Made by a program: the position numbers and the translations under genes. From an uncultured Eubacteriales bacterium (GTDB taxonomy: Bacteria; Bacillota; Clostridia; Peptostreptococcales; Anaerovoracaceae), in contig CADABZ010000003.1 of the NCBI GenBank assembly GCA_902786355.1, forward strand, positions 1 through 64,000: a stretch of 64,000 nt of DNA, written 5' to 3'. Shown here piece by piece: positions 24,479 to 32,820 of this stretch. Every line of letters begins with the position of its first letter. Within the stretch, counting starts at the first letter, position 1. Below the pieces are notes generated by a model. It was not told where the DNA came from. It searched no databases and worked only from the letters and a program-made list of their open reading frames with translations.

Positions 24479-25942
24479 TTATCTGCTTCTGTCAGGCTTC
24501 CAGAAGCTTTTGAAGAACAGCATCAGGACAGGGAATATCTCAAGCCTTCCGCACAGCATCTCAAAACACATTACAAGTTTTGACAGAGGCGAGAACTCTG
24601 CTGACAGGACACCGGAGCCTGCAAAAGCCCGTCCGGTATTGGTGAGCATAGCCTGAGAATAATTGAGAGCATCAAGTATGCTCTCATTTTTGTTGTCAAG
24701 AGAGATGACGAGAGCGGATAAGATATATATAAGCATGAAGAGGAATATAAAAATATTGGCCTGGACAAGCTGCTCAGGTTTTATGGTATCCCTGCCGAAA
24801 CGAAGCGGCCTGACAGCTTTCGGATGCGAGTATCTGAAGAGGCCGAAAGAGACGGTCCTCAGACCAATCTCCATACGCGCCTGCTTGATGCCTCCTGCAG
24901 TGGAAACAGCGCACCCGCCCAGGAATATCTGCAGCACTATAAGCGCCTGACACAGAAGAGGCCAGCTGCCGCAGTCTGCGACGATATAGCCGGATGTTGA
25001 AAGGAATGAGACTGTCTGCATCAGAGATTCTCCTGCGGCTTTGGCTGCAGGGGTATGATCTGTGAGGATGATCACGGCGGATATGACTGCCGCAGTGATC
25101 AGTATCCTGGAAATATACATGATATTTTCCATTATCCTGCTGCCGGACACAGTGCGTCTGGTCAGCAGCATGATGAAGAAGGATATATTGATCGATCCCA
25201 TGAGTGCGAAGATGGTGATGATGATCCTGACAGCAAGGCTCTGACCGGTGATAACACCTCCTGAGATATGCAGGAGGCCGGCAGTGCTTATATTGCTCAA
25301 AGCCGTCAGAAGTGCTGCAGAAGCAGGCATGCGTGCGATGAGAAGCAGAACAAAATGTACAGCTGTCAGTGCGGCATATACATTGATTATGAGCCTGTAG
25401 GTGTTTCTGAATGCTGCAGAGGAGGTAAGGAATTCCGGACCCGGTATTTCGGCGGATATGACGCCCGTGCCTCTGAAGCCGCGGCCTGCGAAAAGGCTGG
25501 CTGTGATCAGAATAATTCCTATTCCTCCGAGCCAGTTGAGTATAGAGTGCCATAGCTGCAGTGAATACGGGAGCAGGCTGATATCTGAAGAGCTTATACC
25601 TGTTGCAGTAAGACTTGCTGCAGCATCGAACAGAGCATCGATAAAAGCAATATCTGAAATGCATGCAGAATACACCCCTCCGGTCATCAGGATCAGTGCG
25701 AGCCAGGTGAATATTACAGCCATATAGTTGATCCTCGGGTGGACTGTATATGTGCCCGGAGAAGTAAAATGCCTTGCAATAAAACCTGCTGCTGTGAATA
25801 TGCAGGCGGCAGCAATAAGAGGGCGGAGAGTATGCTGCTCTCCCATGACAAGAGCGGCGATGACAGGAGGCAGTATGCTGAGGCCGTACACCATTACCGC
25901 AGATGAAATTATTCTGATCAGATAGTTTGTGTCTTTATTCAT
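24479..25942 (-). CDS. trkH: TrkH family potassium transporter, second copy
   Basis: A 487-residue membrane protein of the Trk/Ktr pore family with four pore repeats. The selectivity-filter glycines can be seen in SLTATGISSSD, NISTAGLLHIS, FLSTSGYIVAD and MLTNTGRAFAG, more divergent than in the upstream copy. It overlaps that copy by 1 base. The C-terminal MLFFKSFWKPDRSR matches TrkH ends. It probably imports K+ together with the TrkA protein of the same operon. No strong terminator is seen in the 3-base gap to the convergent channel gene. Confidence 0.9.
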   Translation of the reverse strand: MNKDTNYLIRIISSAVMVYGLSILPPVIAALVMGEQHTLRPLIAAACIFTAAGFIARHFTSPGTYTVHPRINYMAVIFTWLALILMTGGVYSACISDIAFIDALFDAAASLTATGISSSDISLLPYSLQLWHSILNWLGGIGIILITASLFAGRGFRGTGVISAEIPGPEFLTSSAAFRNTYRLIINVYAALTAVHFVLLLIARMPASAALLTALSNISTAGLLHISGGVITGQSLAVRIIITIFALMGSINISFFIMLLTRRTVSGSRIMENIMYISRILITAAVISAVIILTDHTPAAKAAGESLMQTVSFLSTSGYIVADCGSWPLLCQALIVLQIFLGGCAVSTAGGIKQARMEIGLRTVSFGLFRYSHPKAVRPLRFGRDTIKPEQLVQANIFIFLFMLIYILSALVISLDNKNESILDALNYSQAMLTNTGRAFAGSGVLSAEFSPLSKLVMCFEMLCGRLEIFPVLMLFFKSFWKPDRSR

Positions 25943-27420
25943 CAGACTCTGTCAGGCCTCCAGAAATATTTAGTGAAAAGAACCATGAAAGTAAACAGCT
26001 CAAGCCTTCCTGCGATCATAAGAAGTGAAAGCAGTATCGTGCTGAAATCCGAATAGAAGTGGAAATTGCACACCGGACCAGCGAGATCGAGTCCCGGTCC
26101 GACATTGCTGATGCAGGTAAGAGCTGCTGTAAAATTCGTTACGAGATTGCCGTCTCCTGTGGCCGAGAGAAGAAGGGTAGCTCCCGTCAGTGTGAATATA
26201 TATGCTGTCAGAAAAGCCAGAATATATGTAAGAGTTTCAGGCATCATCCTGCGGCGGTTATACTTGATATCATCTATGATGTTCAGATGAAGGATACGCA
26301 TTATCTCGTGTTTTATCATCCTGAGGAATACTATGACCCGGACAACCTTGATACCCCCGGCAGTAGATGAGCTGCATCCTCCGGAAAACATGAGGAGAAC
26401 AAGTATCATCTGTGCGAAAGCAGGCCACAGTATGAAATCGGCCGATGCATATCCGGTTGTCGTCATTAACGTGACAGCCTGGAATGCAGCATCAGTCAGA
26501 GCTTTTCCAAAGTCGGTGTATCTGCCTGCGGTCATAAGCGATGCAGTTATCATAGCTATAGATGCCAGCAGAATTATGCAGTATGCTCTGAATTCATCAT
26601 CTCTGAGCGTCTTGCGGAGATTGCCTCTTAACGCAACGAAGAAGAGGTTGAAGTTAGTACCTGCGAGGAACATGAATACAGTAAGGATCCAGTAGATGTA
26701 ATAGCTGTTGAAATGCATGACTCCGTCATTGTATGTTGAATAGCCGCCTGTGGCCATGCATGTCATAGCGTGGCATACGGCATCATACAGTCCCATGCCG
26801 CCCGGAATAAGAAGGACAGTAAGAGCGATCGTAAGGATGATGTAGGCGGTATACATGAGCCTTGCGGTACCTGAGAAACGCGAAGAAACTTTAGTCATTA
26901 CCGGACCCGGAGTCTCGGCGCCTGCTATGCTCTGTCCCTTGATCCCGAAGTCAGGAAGGAGGGCAGCAAAAAGCACCATGATCCCCATGCCTCCGATCCA
27001 CTGTGTCAGGCTCCGCCAGAACAGTATGGATTTTGGCAGGGACTCGATCTCTTCAAGAATAGTAGAGCCGGTGGTGGAGAATCCGGAGCATGTTTCGAAA
27101 AAGGCATCTGCAGCATCAGGAATGCTTCCTGTGATCAGATATGGAAGGGCTCCGATGACCGAGGCAACGAGCCATGCAGAGGATGCGATCATATAACCGT
27201 ATCTCTGCCTGAGCCTGCTGTCATGAAAACGGAGTCCGCTCGTCTTGCGGAATACAGCCCCCGGAACTGCGCAGACAGCGATAGTTATAAGAAAAGCGGC
27301 AGCACAGCCTGTTTCTCTGTATATCAAAGCTACCAGGAGGGGCGCCGTGAGACACCCGGCCAGGAATATAAGAAAATATCCGTAAAAGCCAAGTACTGCC
27401 TGTTTCATGTGCTGTAACAA
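25942..27420 (-). CDS. trkH: TrkH family potassium transporter, first copy
   Basis: A 492-residue Trk pore subunit. All four filter regions are canonical: CSGFSTTGSTI, CMATGGYSTYN, LMTTTGYASAD and ISNVGPGLDLAG. It follows trkA by 10 bases and overlaps the second trkH by 1 base (gene order trkA-trkH-trkH). Two pore proteins sharing one TrkA may differ in affinity or ion preference (K+ or Na+ coupling); this is inference from the filter differences. Confidence 0.93.
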   Translation of the reverse strand: MLQHMKQAVLGFYGYFLIFLAGCLTAPLLVALIYRETGCAAAFLITIAVCAVPGAVFRKTSGLRFHDSRLRQRYGYMIASSAWLVASVIGALPYLITGSIPDAADAFFETCSGFSTTGSTILEEIESLPKSILFWRSLTQWIGGMGIMVLFAALLPDFGIKGQSIAGAETPGPVMTKVSSRFSGTARLMYTAYIILTIALTVLLIPGGMGLYDAVCHAMTCMATGGYSTYNDGVMHFNSYYIYWILTVFMFLAGTNFNLFFVALRGNLRKTLRDDEFRAYCIILLASIAMITASLMTAGRYTDFGKALTDAAFQAVTLMTTTGYASADFILWPAFAQMILVLLMFSGGCSSSTAGGIKVVRVIVFLRMIKHEIMRILHLNIIDDIKYNRRRMMPETLTYILAFLTAYIFTLTGATLLLSATGDGNLVTNFTAALTCISNVGPGLDLAGPVCNFHFYSDFSTILLSLLMIAGRLELFTFMVLFTKYFWRPDRV

Positions 27421-27430
27421 CTATGTAATA

Positions 27431-28795
27431 TCAGAATGATGAAAGAAATGAGGTTCTCCTGAACAGCTTTTCAACATATCCGATGTGAGATACAAGGCAT
27501 ACAAGGATGACCCTGTCACCGGGAAGGATACGTGTATTACCATCAGGAATAATGGCCTCTGAGCCGCGGTGGATAGCTGCGACCAGAATGTATTCAGGGA
27601 ATCTGAAGTCCTTGAGCGGTATATTGACACAGCTCATGCCGGATTCAACGTGTATCTCCATGAGCTCAGCCTGTCCCTGAAGCAGTACGGAGGATATGAC
27701 TCTCTTGCTGCCGCGGATAGACTTCAGTATCGTTGATGCAGTTATATCAAGCGGATTGAGGACCATATCCAGATCGAGAGTTGAGATGAGATCATTGTAG
27801 CTCTCGTGGCTGATCTTGGAGATAACGTCTTCAACGCCGTGTTTTTTTGCTGTGAGGGCCAGAAGTATGTTTTCCTCATCGTAGCCCGTAGCAGTGACAA
27901 AAGCGTCCATCTGGTCGAAATCTTCTTCTGCAAGGAGGTTGATATCTGCACCATCGCCGTTGAGGACCATAACGTTGCGGAGCTGCTCTGCGAGGTAGTG
28001 GCAGCGCTTCTTGTCCTTTTCTATGATCTTGACCTGTGAGCCGTACTCGGCAAGCCTTCTGGCCAGATAATACCCGGTCTTTCCGCCGCCTATGATCATA
28101 ACCTTGCGTGCATCAGAAGAACGGAGCTTCGTATGGACTATCTTAGCCAGGGCGAAGACCTTCTGCTTGTTGCCGATCAGATAGATGAGATCGTCTGCTT
28201 TGACAACATCATTACCATGAGGAATGATCAGTTTGCCGCCGCGGGAAATGCTGACCATGATCATATCAGGCATCATAGCCCTGAAATCGATCAGTGACTT
28301 TCCGACGAGCATTGGAAGGCGGGAAGCTTCGAACTCGATAAGACCGATATTCTGAGATGTATAGATGCCTTTGCTCAGGGTGTATTTTTCAATGAGGTAA
28401 CGATATATTTCAGAAGTGATGAGTATATCCGGATTGACCAGCATATCGATACCCAGATGCTCGCATATGAAATCTATCTGGCTCATATGTTCAGGATCCC
28501 TGACTCTTGCAGCGACGCGGGGGCACCCGAGAGTTTTGGCAAAACATGCGGCCAGTATGTTGGTATCGTCCGATGTTGTGCAGCTGAAAAGGAAGTCGTA
28601 CGTGTCGACATTGATCGATCTGAGCAGCTCGATGGTCTTTGCATCGCCTGTTACTGTATACACGTCATACTGCTGTGAAAGTGTGTTGAGCTTTTCTTCG
28701 TTAGTATCGATAAGCGTGATATCGTAATCGCCGTCAAGAAGTGCTTCTGTTATCCGGATACCGAGTTTTCCGGCTCCGAGAATAGCTATCTTCAT
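27431..28795 (-). CDS. trkA: Trk potassium transporter peripheral subunit TrkA
   Basis: A 454-residue cytosolic regulator with two RCK units. Each has a Rossmann NAD-binding domain (ILGAGKLGIRI at residue 4; IIGGGKTGYYLARRLAE near 230) followed by a TrkA_C domain. This is the standard long TrkA that forms the gating ring on TrkH. It is the first gene of the minus-strand trkA-trkH-trkH operon; its promoter should lie in the AT-rich 122-base gap shared with the divergent HAD gene. Confidence 0.95.
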   Translation of the reverse strand: MKIAILGAGKLGIRITEALLDGDYDITLIDTNEEKLNTLSQQYDVYTVTGDAKTIELLRSINVDTYDFLFSCTTSDDTNILAACFAKTLGCPRVAARVRDPEHMSQIDFICEHLGIDMLVNPDILITSEIYRYLIEKYTLSKGIYTSQNIGLIEFEASRLPMLVGKSLIDFRAMMPDMIMVSISRGGKLIIPHGNDVVKADDLIYLIGNKQKVFALAKIVHTKLRSSDARKVMIIGGGKTGYYLARRLAEYGSQVKIIEKDKKRCHYLAEQLRNVMVLNGDGADINLLAEEDFDQMDAFVTATGYDEENILLALTAKKHGVEDVISKISHESYNDLISTLDLDMVLNPLDITASTILKSIRGSKRVISSVLLQGQAELMEIHVESGMSCVNIPLKDFRFPEYILVAAIHRGSEAIIPDGNTRILPGDRVILVCLVSHIGYVEKLFRRTSFLSSF

Positions 28796-28917
28796 TTTAA
28801 AACTCCGTTCGTTAGATTAAACTATAGATATAGAATCAAATATGCGTTTATTATATAATACCCGTTAGGCTCAGGCTTTATATTATAACAGAACAGCATG
28901 ATCAGGAGAATATATAA

Positions 28918-29739
28918 ATGAATATAAAGATGGTTGCCCTGGATCTTGACGGAACCACTCTTAACAGCAGGCGCGAGATCACGGAACGTACAAGAAGAAG
29001 TTTTGAAAAAGCTGCAGAAAAAGGCGTGCATATCGTAGTGTCAACAGGACGTACATACAGTGCTCTGCCTCCTCAGCTCGAAGAGATACCTTCGATAAAG
29101 TATGCCATCACATCAAATGGTGCTCATATCAATCTGCTCGAAAGCGGAGAGAGCATATTTGATTCTTTCATATCAGAGAAAGCAGAGAAGGAGATCCTGA
29201 GACTGTACAGGAAATACGACTGTGAGATCGAGATATTCGTAGACGGACAGGCTTTTATGGACGAAAGCTATTACGAGTACATAAAAAAGTACGGACTCAA
29301 GCACCGCAGTGCTGAATATGTGCTCTGGAGCCGCAGGCCTGTAAAGGGTATCGCTAAGAAGCTGACAGATAATTCAGGAAGGATAGAAAATGTCAATTAT
29401 TGCTTCAGCTCAACCGATGAACTCGAAAAAGCAAGGGCGGAGGTAGAAGCCATTCCTGAGGCAACCATAACATCATCTTTCCTGACCAATCTTGAAGTGG
29501 GAGGACCTGATACCAGCAAGAAAGCAGCCCTTGAAGAACTCATGAAAAGGCTGGGCATAGACAGAAGCGAGCTTATGTGCTGCGGTGATGCTCCTAACGA
29601 TATAGCTATGATAGAGTTTGCCGGACTCGGTGTCGCTGTAGGAAATGCATGGGGCGGAACAGCAGAACACGCTGACTATATTACCGGCACAAATGATGAA
29701 GACGGGGTAGCACAGGCGATAGAGAAGTTCGTACTGTAG
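28918..29739 (+). CDS. Cof-type HAD-IIB phosphatase
   Basis: A 273-residue haloacid-dehalogenase-type phosphatase, probably acting on sugar or nucleotide phosphates. Motif I is ALDLDGTTLNS near the N-terminus, motif II is VSTGRTYSAL, and motif IV is MCCGDAPNDIAMIEFAG. The IIB cap domain lies between. AGGAG stands upstream of the ATG. A strong terminator follows. Substrate specificity cannot be deduced. Confidence 0.92.
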   Translation: MNIKMVALDLDGTTLNSRREITERTRRSFEKAAEKGVHIVVSTGRTYSALPPQLEEIPSIKYAITSNGAHINLLESGESIFDSFISEKAEKEILRLYRKYDCEIEIFVDGQAFMDESYYEYIKKYGLKHRSAEYVLWSRRPVKGIAKKLTDNSGRIENVNYCFSSTDELEKARAEVEAIPEATITSSFLTNLEVGGPDTSKKAALEELMKRLGIDRSELMCCGDAPNDIAMIEFAGLGVAVGNAWGGTAEHADYITGTNDEDGVAQAIEKFVL

Positions 29740-29766
29740 AGGATTACAGAAACTGAAAATCTTAAG

Positions 29767-29794
29767 AACATGGCAGTTGTGCCATGTTTTTTTG
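29767..29794 (+). terminator. Rho-independent terminator
   Basis: A perfect 9-bp stem (AACATGGCA / TGCCATGTT, loop GTTG) runs into seven T residues, ending the HAD phosphatase transcript. Confidence 0.88.
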
Positions 29795-29948
29795 TGTTCT
29801 TTTTATGACGCGTGAGATTTCTGCAGGAATGAGGGATGATCCTGTTCGACAGTTTTCTGCAATAGTGCTACCATTCGCGTACCGGCAGGAGAAGCGGCTG
29901 CCGGGGCATGCCGAAGACCATTCAGACAGATCCATGGAGGTAAGTGAA

Positions 29949-30284
29949 ATGAGGAAATACTGCAGACGGATCGGAGATCATGGAGAAGAATTTGCTGCCA
30001 GGATGCTTGAGGATTCCGGGTTTCGGGTCATCCATCGGAATTACAGATCCAGGACGGGAGAGATTGACATCATCGCGCTCAAAGACGGGGTCATGCATTT
30101 TGTAGAGGTCAAGACAAGGACCGATGATGAATACGGTTACCCGTCGGATTCAGTTACTGAAAGCAAGCGCAGCAGCATCAGACGCACGGCTGAGTGCTAT
30201 CTCTCTGAGAGGCATGCAGTCTGGCGCGAGATCTCTTTCGATGTAATGGAAATATCAGTTAATCTGATCGAGAACTGCATGTAA
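29949..30284 (+). CDS. yraN: YraN family protein (UPF0102, endonuclease-like)
   Basis: A 111-residue protein of the restriction-endonuclease-like fold. Motifs: GEEFAARMLEDSGFRVIHRNYR, then GEIDIIALKDGVMHFVEVKTR, the D-x(n)-ExK core. It is usually found next to comM/dprA, as here. The ATG at 29949 follows GGAGGT with 7-base spacing and gives the family-typical length; an open frame extends upstream to 29784 but adds unrelated residues. Biological role unproven. The gap to comM is 10 bases. Confidence 0.9.
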   Translation: MRKYCRRIGDHGEEFAARMLEDSGFRVIHRNYRSRTGEIDIIALKDGVMHFVEVKTRTDDEYGYPSDSVTESKRSSIRRTAECYLSERHAVWREISFDVMEISVNLIENCM

Positions 30285-30294
30285 GGAGTTATCA

Positions 30295-31842
30295 ATGTTC
30301 AGCAGAATCAGAACAGCAGTATGCAGAGGCATAGAGGGGAGACCTGTATATGTCGAGACAGATATATCAAGAGGACTGCCGGCCACGATAATAGTAGGCC
30401 TGGCTTCAGTGACGGTCATGGAAGCCAGGGAAAGGATCAGAAGCGCGATCATCAATTCTGAGTTTGAGTATCCGAGGGGCAGGATAACTGTCAATCTCAC
30501 TCCCGCGGGTTTCCGCAAGAACGGCAGTGGTCTTGATCTGCCTATTGCGATCGGGATACTGACCTCATGCGGCTATGTGGATCAGAGTAAAGCTTCGGAA
30601 TACGGTCTGATCGGAGAATTATCACTGGAAGGGAGTGTGCTCGGCACAGATGGTGTGCTGCCTATGCTCATAGGCCTGAAAGACTGCGGGATCCGCCGGG
30701 CCGTTATACCTGCGGCCAATACTATTGAGGCATCACTGATCGACGGCATGGAGATATATCCCGTCAGTACGCTTACGGAGACTGTAAGACTGATCAACGG
30801 ATGGGGACACAGGAGAGCTCCTGCCGACGTCGGGAGCGAGAGAGAGTCGCTGATAGCCAGAGCCCAGACGCGTTCTTCGGCTGCAGGAGACTTCGGAGAT
30901 ATACACGGTCAGGAGAATGCCAAGAGAGCACTGACTATAGCTGCAGCCGGACGGCACGGACTTCTCATGGTAGGAAGTCCCGGATGCGGCAAAACTATGC
31001 TTGCCAGCAGACTTCCGGGGATAATGCCCGAAATATCAGAAGCCGAAAGAATAGAGACAGCTATCATATACTCTGCTGCCGGGATAACAGACGAAGAAGG
31101 GAACATCCCGCTCGTGCGTCCGTTCCGGCATCCTCACAGCACTATCGGCAGAGCCGGCCTCGTCGGAGGAGGGAGCATTCCTGTACCAGGCGAGATAACC
31201 CTGGCGCACAACGGAGTCCTGTTTCTTGATGAGGTATGTGAGTTCGGCCGTGAGGTAATAGAATCGCTGAGGACACCAATCGAAGAAAAGCGCATAGTAC
31301 ATTTCCGAAGAGGCGAAAGCTACACATTCCCATGCAGATTTCAGCTGGTGATGGCTTCAAATCCCTGCCCGTGCGGGTTTTACGGTGACAGTGAGAAGGT
31401 CTGCAGATGCAGTGAAGCTCAGCTGGCAGGATACAGAAAGAAGCTGAGCGGCCCGATGATGGACAGGATAGATATGCGCATCAGCATGGAGCGGGTGGAG
31501 TATGACGATCTGAAAGGAACAGATAAGGCCCGAAGCGAAGTGAACAGTGAGGAGATGCGGAGAGCTGCCGGCACCGGGATAGAATTTGCAAGGGAACACG
31601 GAAGGCATATAAGCAATGCAGATATGAGTGACAGAGACATACATATGTACTGCAGCCTCGGCAGGAAAGAAGACCTGTTCATGAGCAATGCATACAGATC
31701 GCTCTGTATGTCTCCGAGATCGTATAACAGGACTCTTAAGGTTGCCCGGACCATAGCTGATATAGCCGAAAGCGAGAATATAACAGAAGAACATCTTGCT
31801 GAGGCCCTTAGTTACCGCATAACCGAGAGCGTCAACAGCTGA
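30295..31842 (+). CDS. comM: YifB/ComM family Mg-chelatase-like AAA+ ATPase
   Basis: A 515-residue ATPase. It has an N-terminal ChlI-like domain (VYVETDISRGLPATIIVG), a central AAA+ core with Walker A GSPGCGKTM and Walker B LFLDEVCEF, a zinc-type CPCGFYGD region, and a C-terminal domain with RSYNRTLKVARTIADL-like sequence. ComM is a hexameric branch-migration helicase that helps integrate incoming DNA in natural transformation; its neighbour dprA also acts there. Present in many non-competent bacteria as well. Confidence 0.94.
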   Translation: MFSRIRTAVCRGIEGRPVYVETDISRGLPATIIVGLASVTVMEARERIRSAIINSEFEYPRGRITVNLTPAGFRKNGSGLDLPIAIGILTSCGYVDQSKASEYGLIGELSLEGSVLGTDGVLPMLIGLKDCGIRRAVIPAANTIEASLIDGMEIYPVSTLTETVRLINGWGHRRAPADVGSERESLIARAQTRSSAAGDFGDIHGQENAKRALTIAAAGRHGLLMVGSPGCGKTMLASRLPGIMPEISEAERIETAIIYSAAGITDEEGNIPLVRPFRHPHSTIGRAGLVGGGSIPVPGEITLAHNGVLFLDEVCEFGREVIESLRTPIEEKRIVHFRRGESYTFPCRFQLVMASNPCPCGFYGDSEKVCRCSEAQLAGYRKKLSGPMMDRIDMRISMERVEYDDLKGTDKARSEVNSEEMRRAAGTGIEFAREHGRHISNADMSDRDIHMYCSLGRKEDLFMSNAYRSLCMSPRSYNRTLKVARTIADIAESENITEEHLAEALSYRITESVNS

Positions 31843-31859
31843 GCTTACAGGAGAGTACT

Positions 31860-32723
31860 ATGAAAGAAGGAATCATGCGTATCGACATCAATTCTTCAGA
31901 CTATCCGGCCAGACTGAGAGATATTCCGGATCCGCCCAGGCAGCTTTTCTGCATGGGTGATGTTTCTCTGTTTGATTTTGATACGATCTCAGTAGTCGGA
32001 TCCAGGAAGTACACACTTTACGGCAAGACTGTTGCACATATGATAGGAAAGCGGCTCGGAGAGTGTGATGTGCCGGTCGTGTCAGGACTCGCATATGGTA
32101 TAGATGCTTTTGCACATGAAGGAGCTCTTGCTGCAGGAGGCAAGGTCATAGGGGTGCTTCCGGGAGGACTTCTCAATGTCGCACCAGCCGGTAACATACC
32201 TCTTCTGAGAAGAGGCCTTGATGGCGGAGGACTCATGATAAGTGAATATGAGCCGCATGATCATGCAGAAAAATGGAAATATCCGCGCAGGAACCGCATA
32301 ATAAGCGGACTCAGCAGGTGTACTGCTGTGGTGGAAGCCAGTATGAACAGCGGCTCTCTTATAACTGCCCAGCATGCTATGGAGCAGGGGCGGGCCGTGT
32401 TTGCGGTGCCCGGGAATATCAACAGTCAGTTCAGCATCGGATGCAATCTGCTCATAAGGGATGGAGCTTATCCTCTCATAATCATTGATGATCTCATCAG
32501 GTATCTCGGAAGAGATCCTGCTGCTGTGACAGAAAAGCAGCTTTCTATGGGTGATGATGAACGTGCAGTTTTCGACTCTGTGCAGAGGTACAACGGAGCT
32601 TCACCAGACAGGATAGCTGAGGATACAGGCATGAAGACTTCATCAGTCAATTCGATCATTACGGTAATGGAAATCAAAGGACTTCTCCGTACATATGCAG
32701 GCAGGATATATATAGCAGAATAA
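31860..32723 (+). CDS. dprA: DNA-processing protein DprA
   Basis: A 287-residue Rossmann-fold protein that binds single-stranded DNA and loads RecA during transformation. It shows VVGSRKYTLYG, SGLAYGIDAFAHEGAL, GVLPGGLLN and RNRIISGLS, the characteristic DprA/Smf core, and a C-terminal winged-helix-like segment (ASPDRIAEDTGMKTSSVN). It is shorter than DprA proteins with an N-terminal SAM domain. It follows comM by 17 bases. Confidence 0.94.
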   Translation: MKEGIMRIDINSSDYPARLRDIPDPPRQLFCMGDVSLFDFDTISVVGSRKYTLYGKTVAHMIGKRLGECDVPVVSGLAYGIDAFAHEGALAAGGKVIGVLPGGLLNVAPAGNIPLLRRGLDGGGLMISEYEPHDHAEKWKYPRRNRIISGLSRCTAVVEASMNSGSLITAQHAMEQGRAVFAVPGNINSQFSIGCNLLIRDGAYPLIIIDDLIRYLGRDPAAVTEKQLSMGDDERAVFDSVQRYNGASPDRIAEDTGMKTSSVNSIITVMEIKGLLRTYAGRIYIAE

Positions 32724-32820
32724 TTTTGGTCTTGCAAAACGATATCGTCGTATAGTAAAGTATTTTTCCGTAAGGAAGAGATTATTTCATATTATATATA
32801 GATAAAAGGAAGATAACTAA

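Noticed and set aside
24774-25664. A 296-residue open frame on the minus strand, rich in His, Cys, Arg and Ser
   Set aside because: It is an alternate frame of the second trkH gene; composition is unlike a real protein and no ribosome binding site fits.
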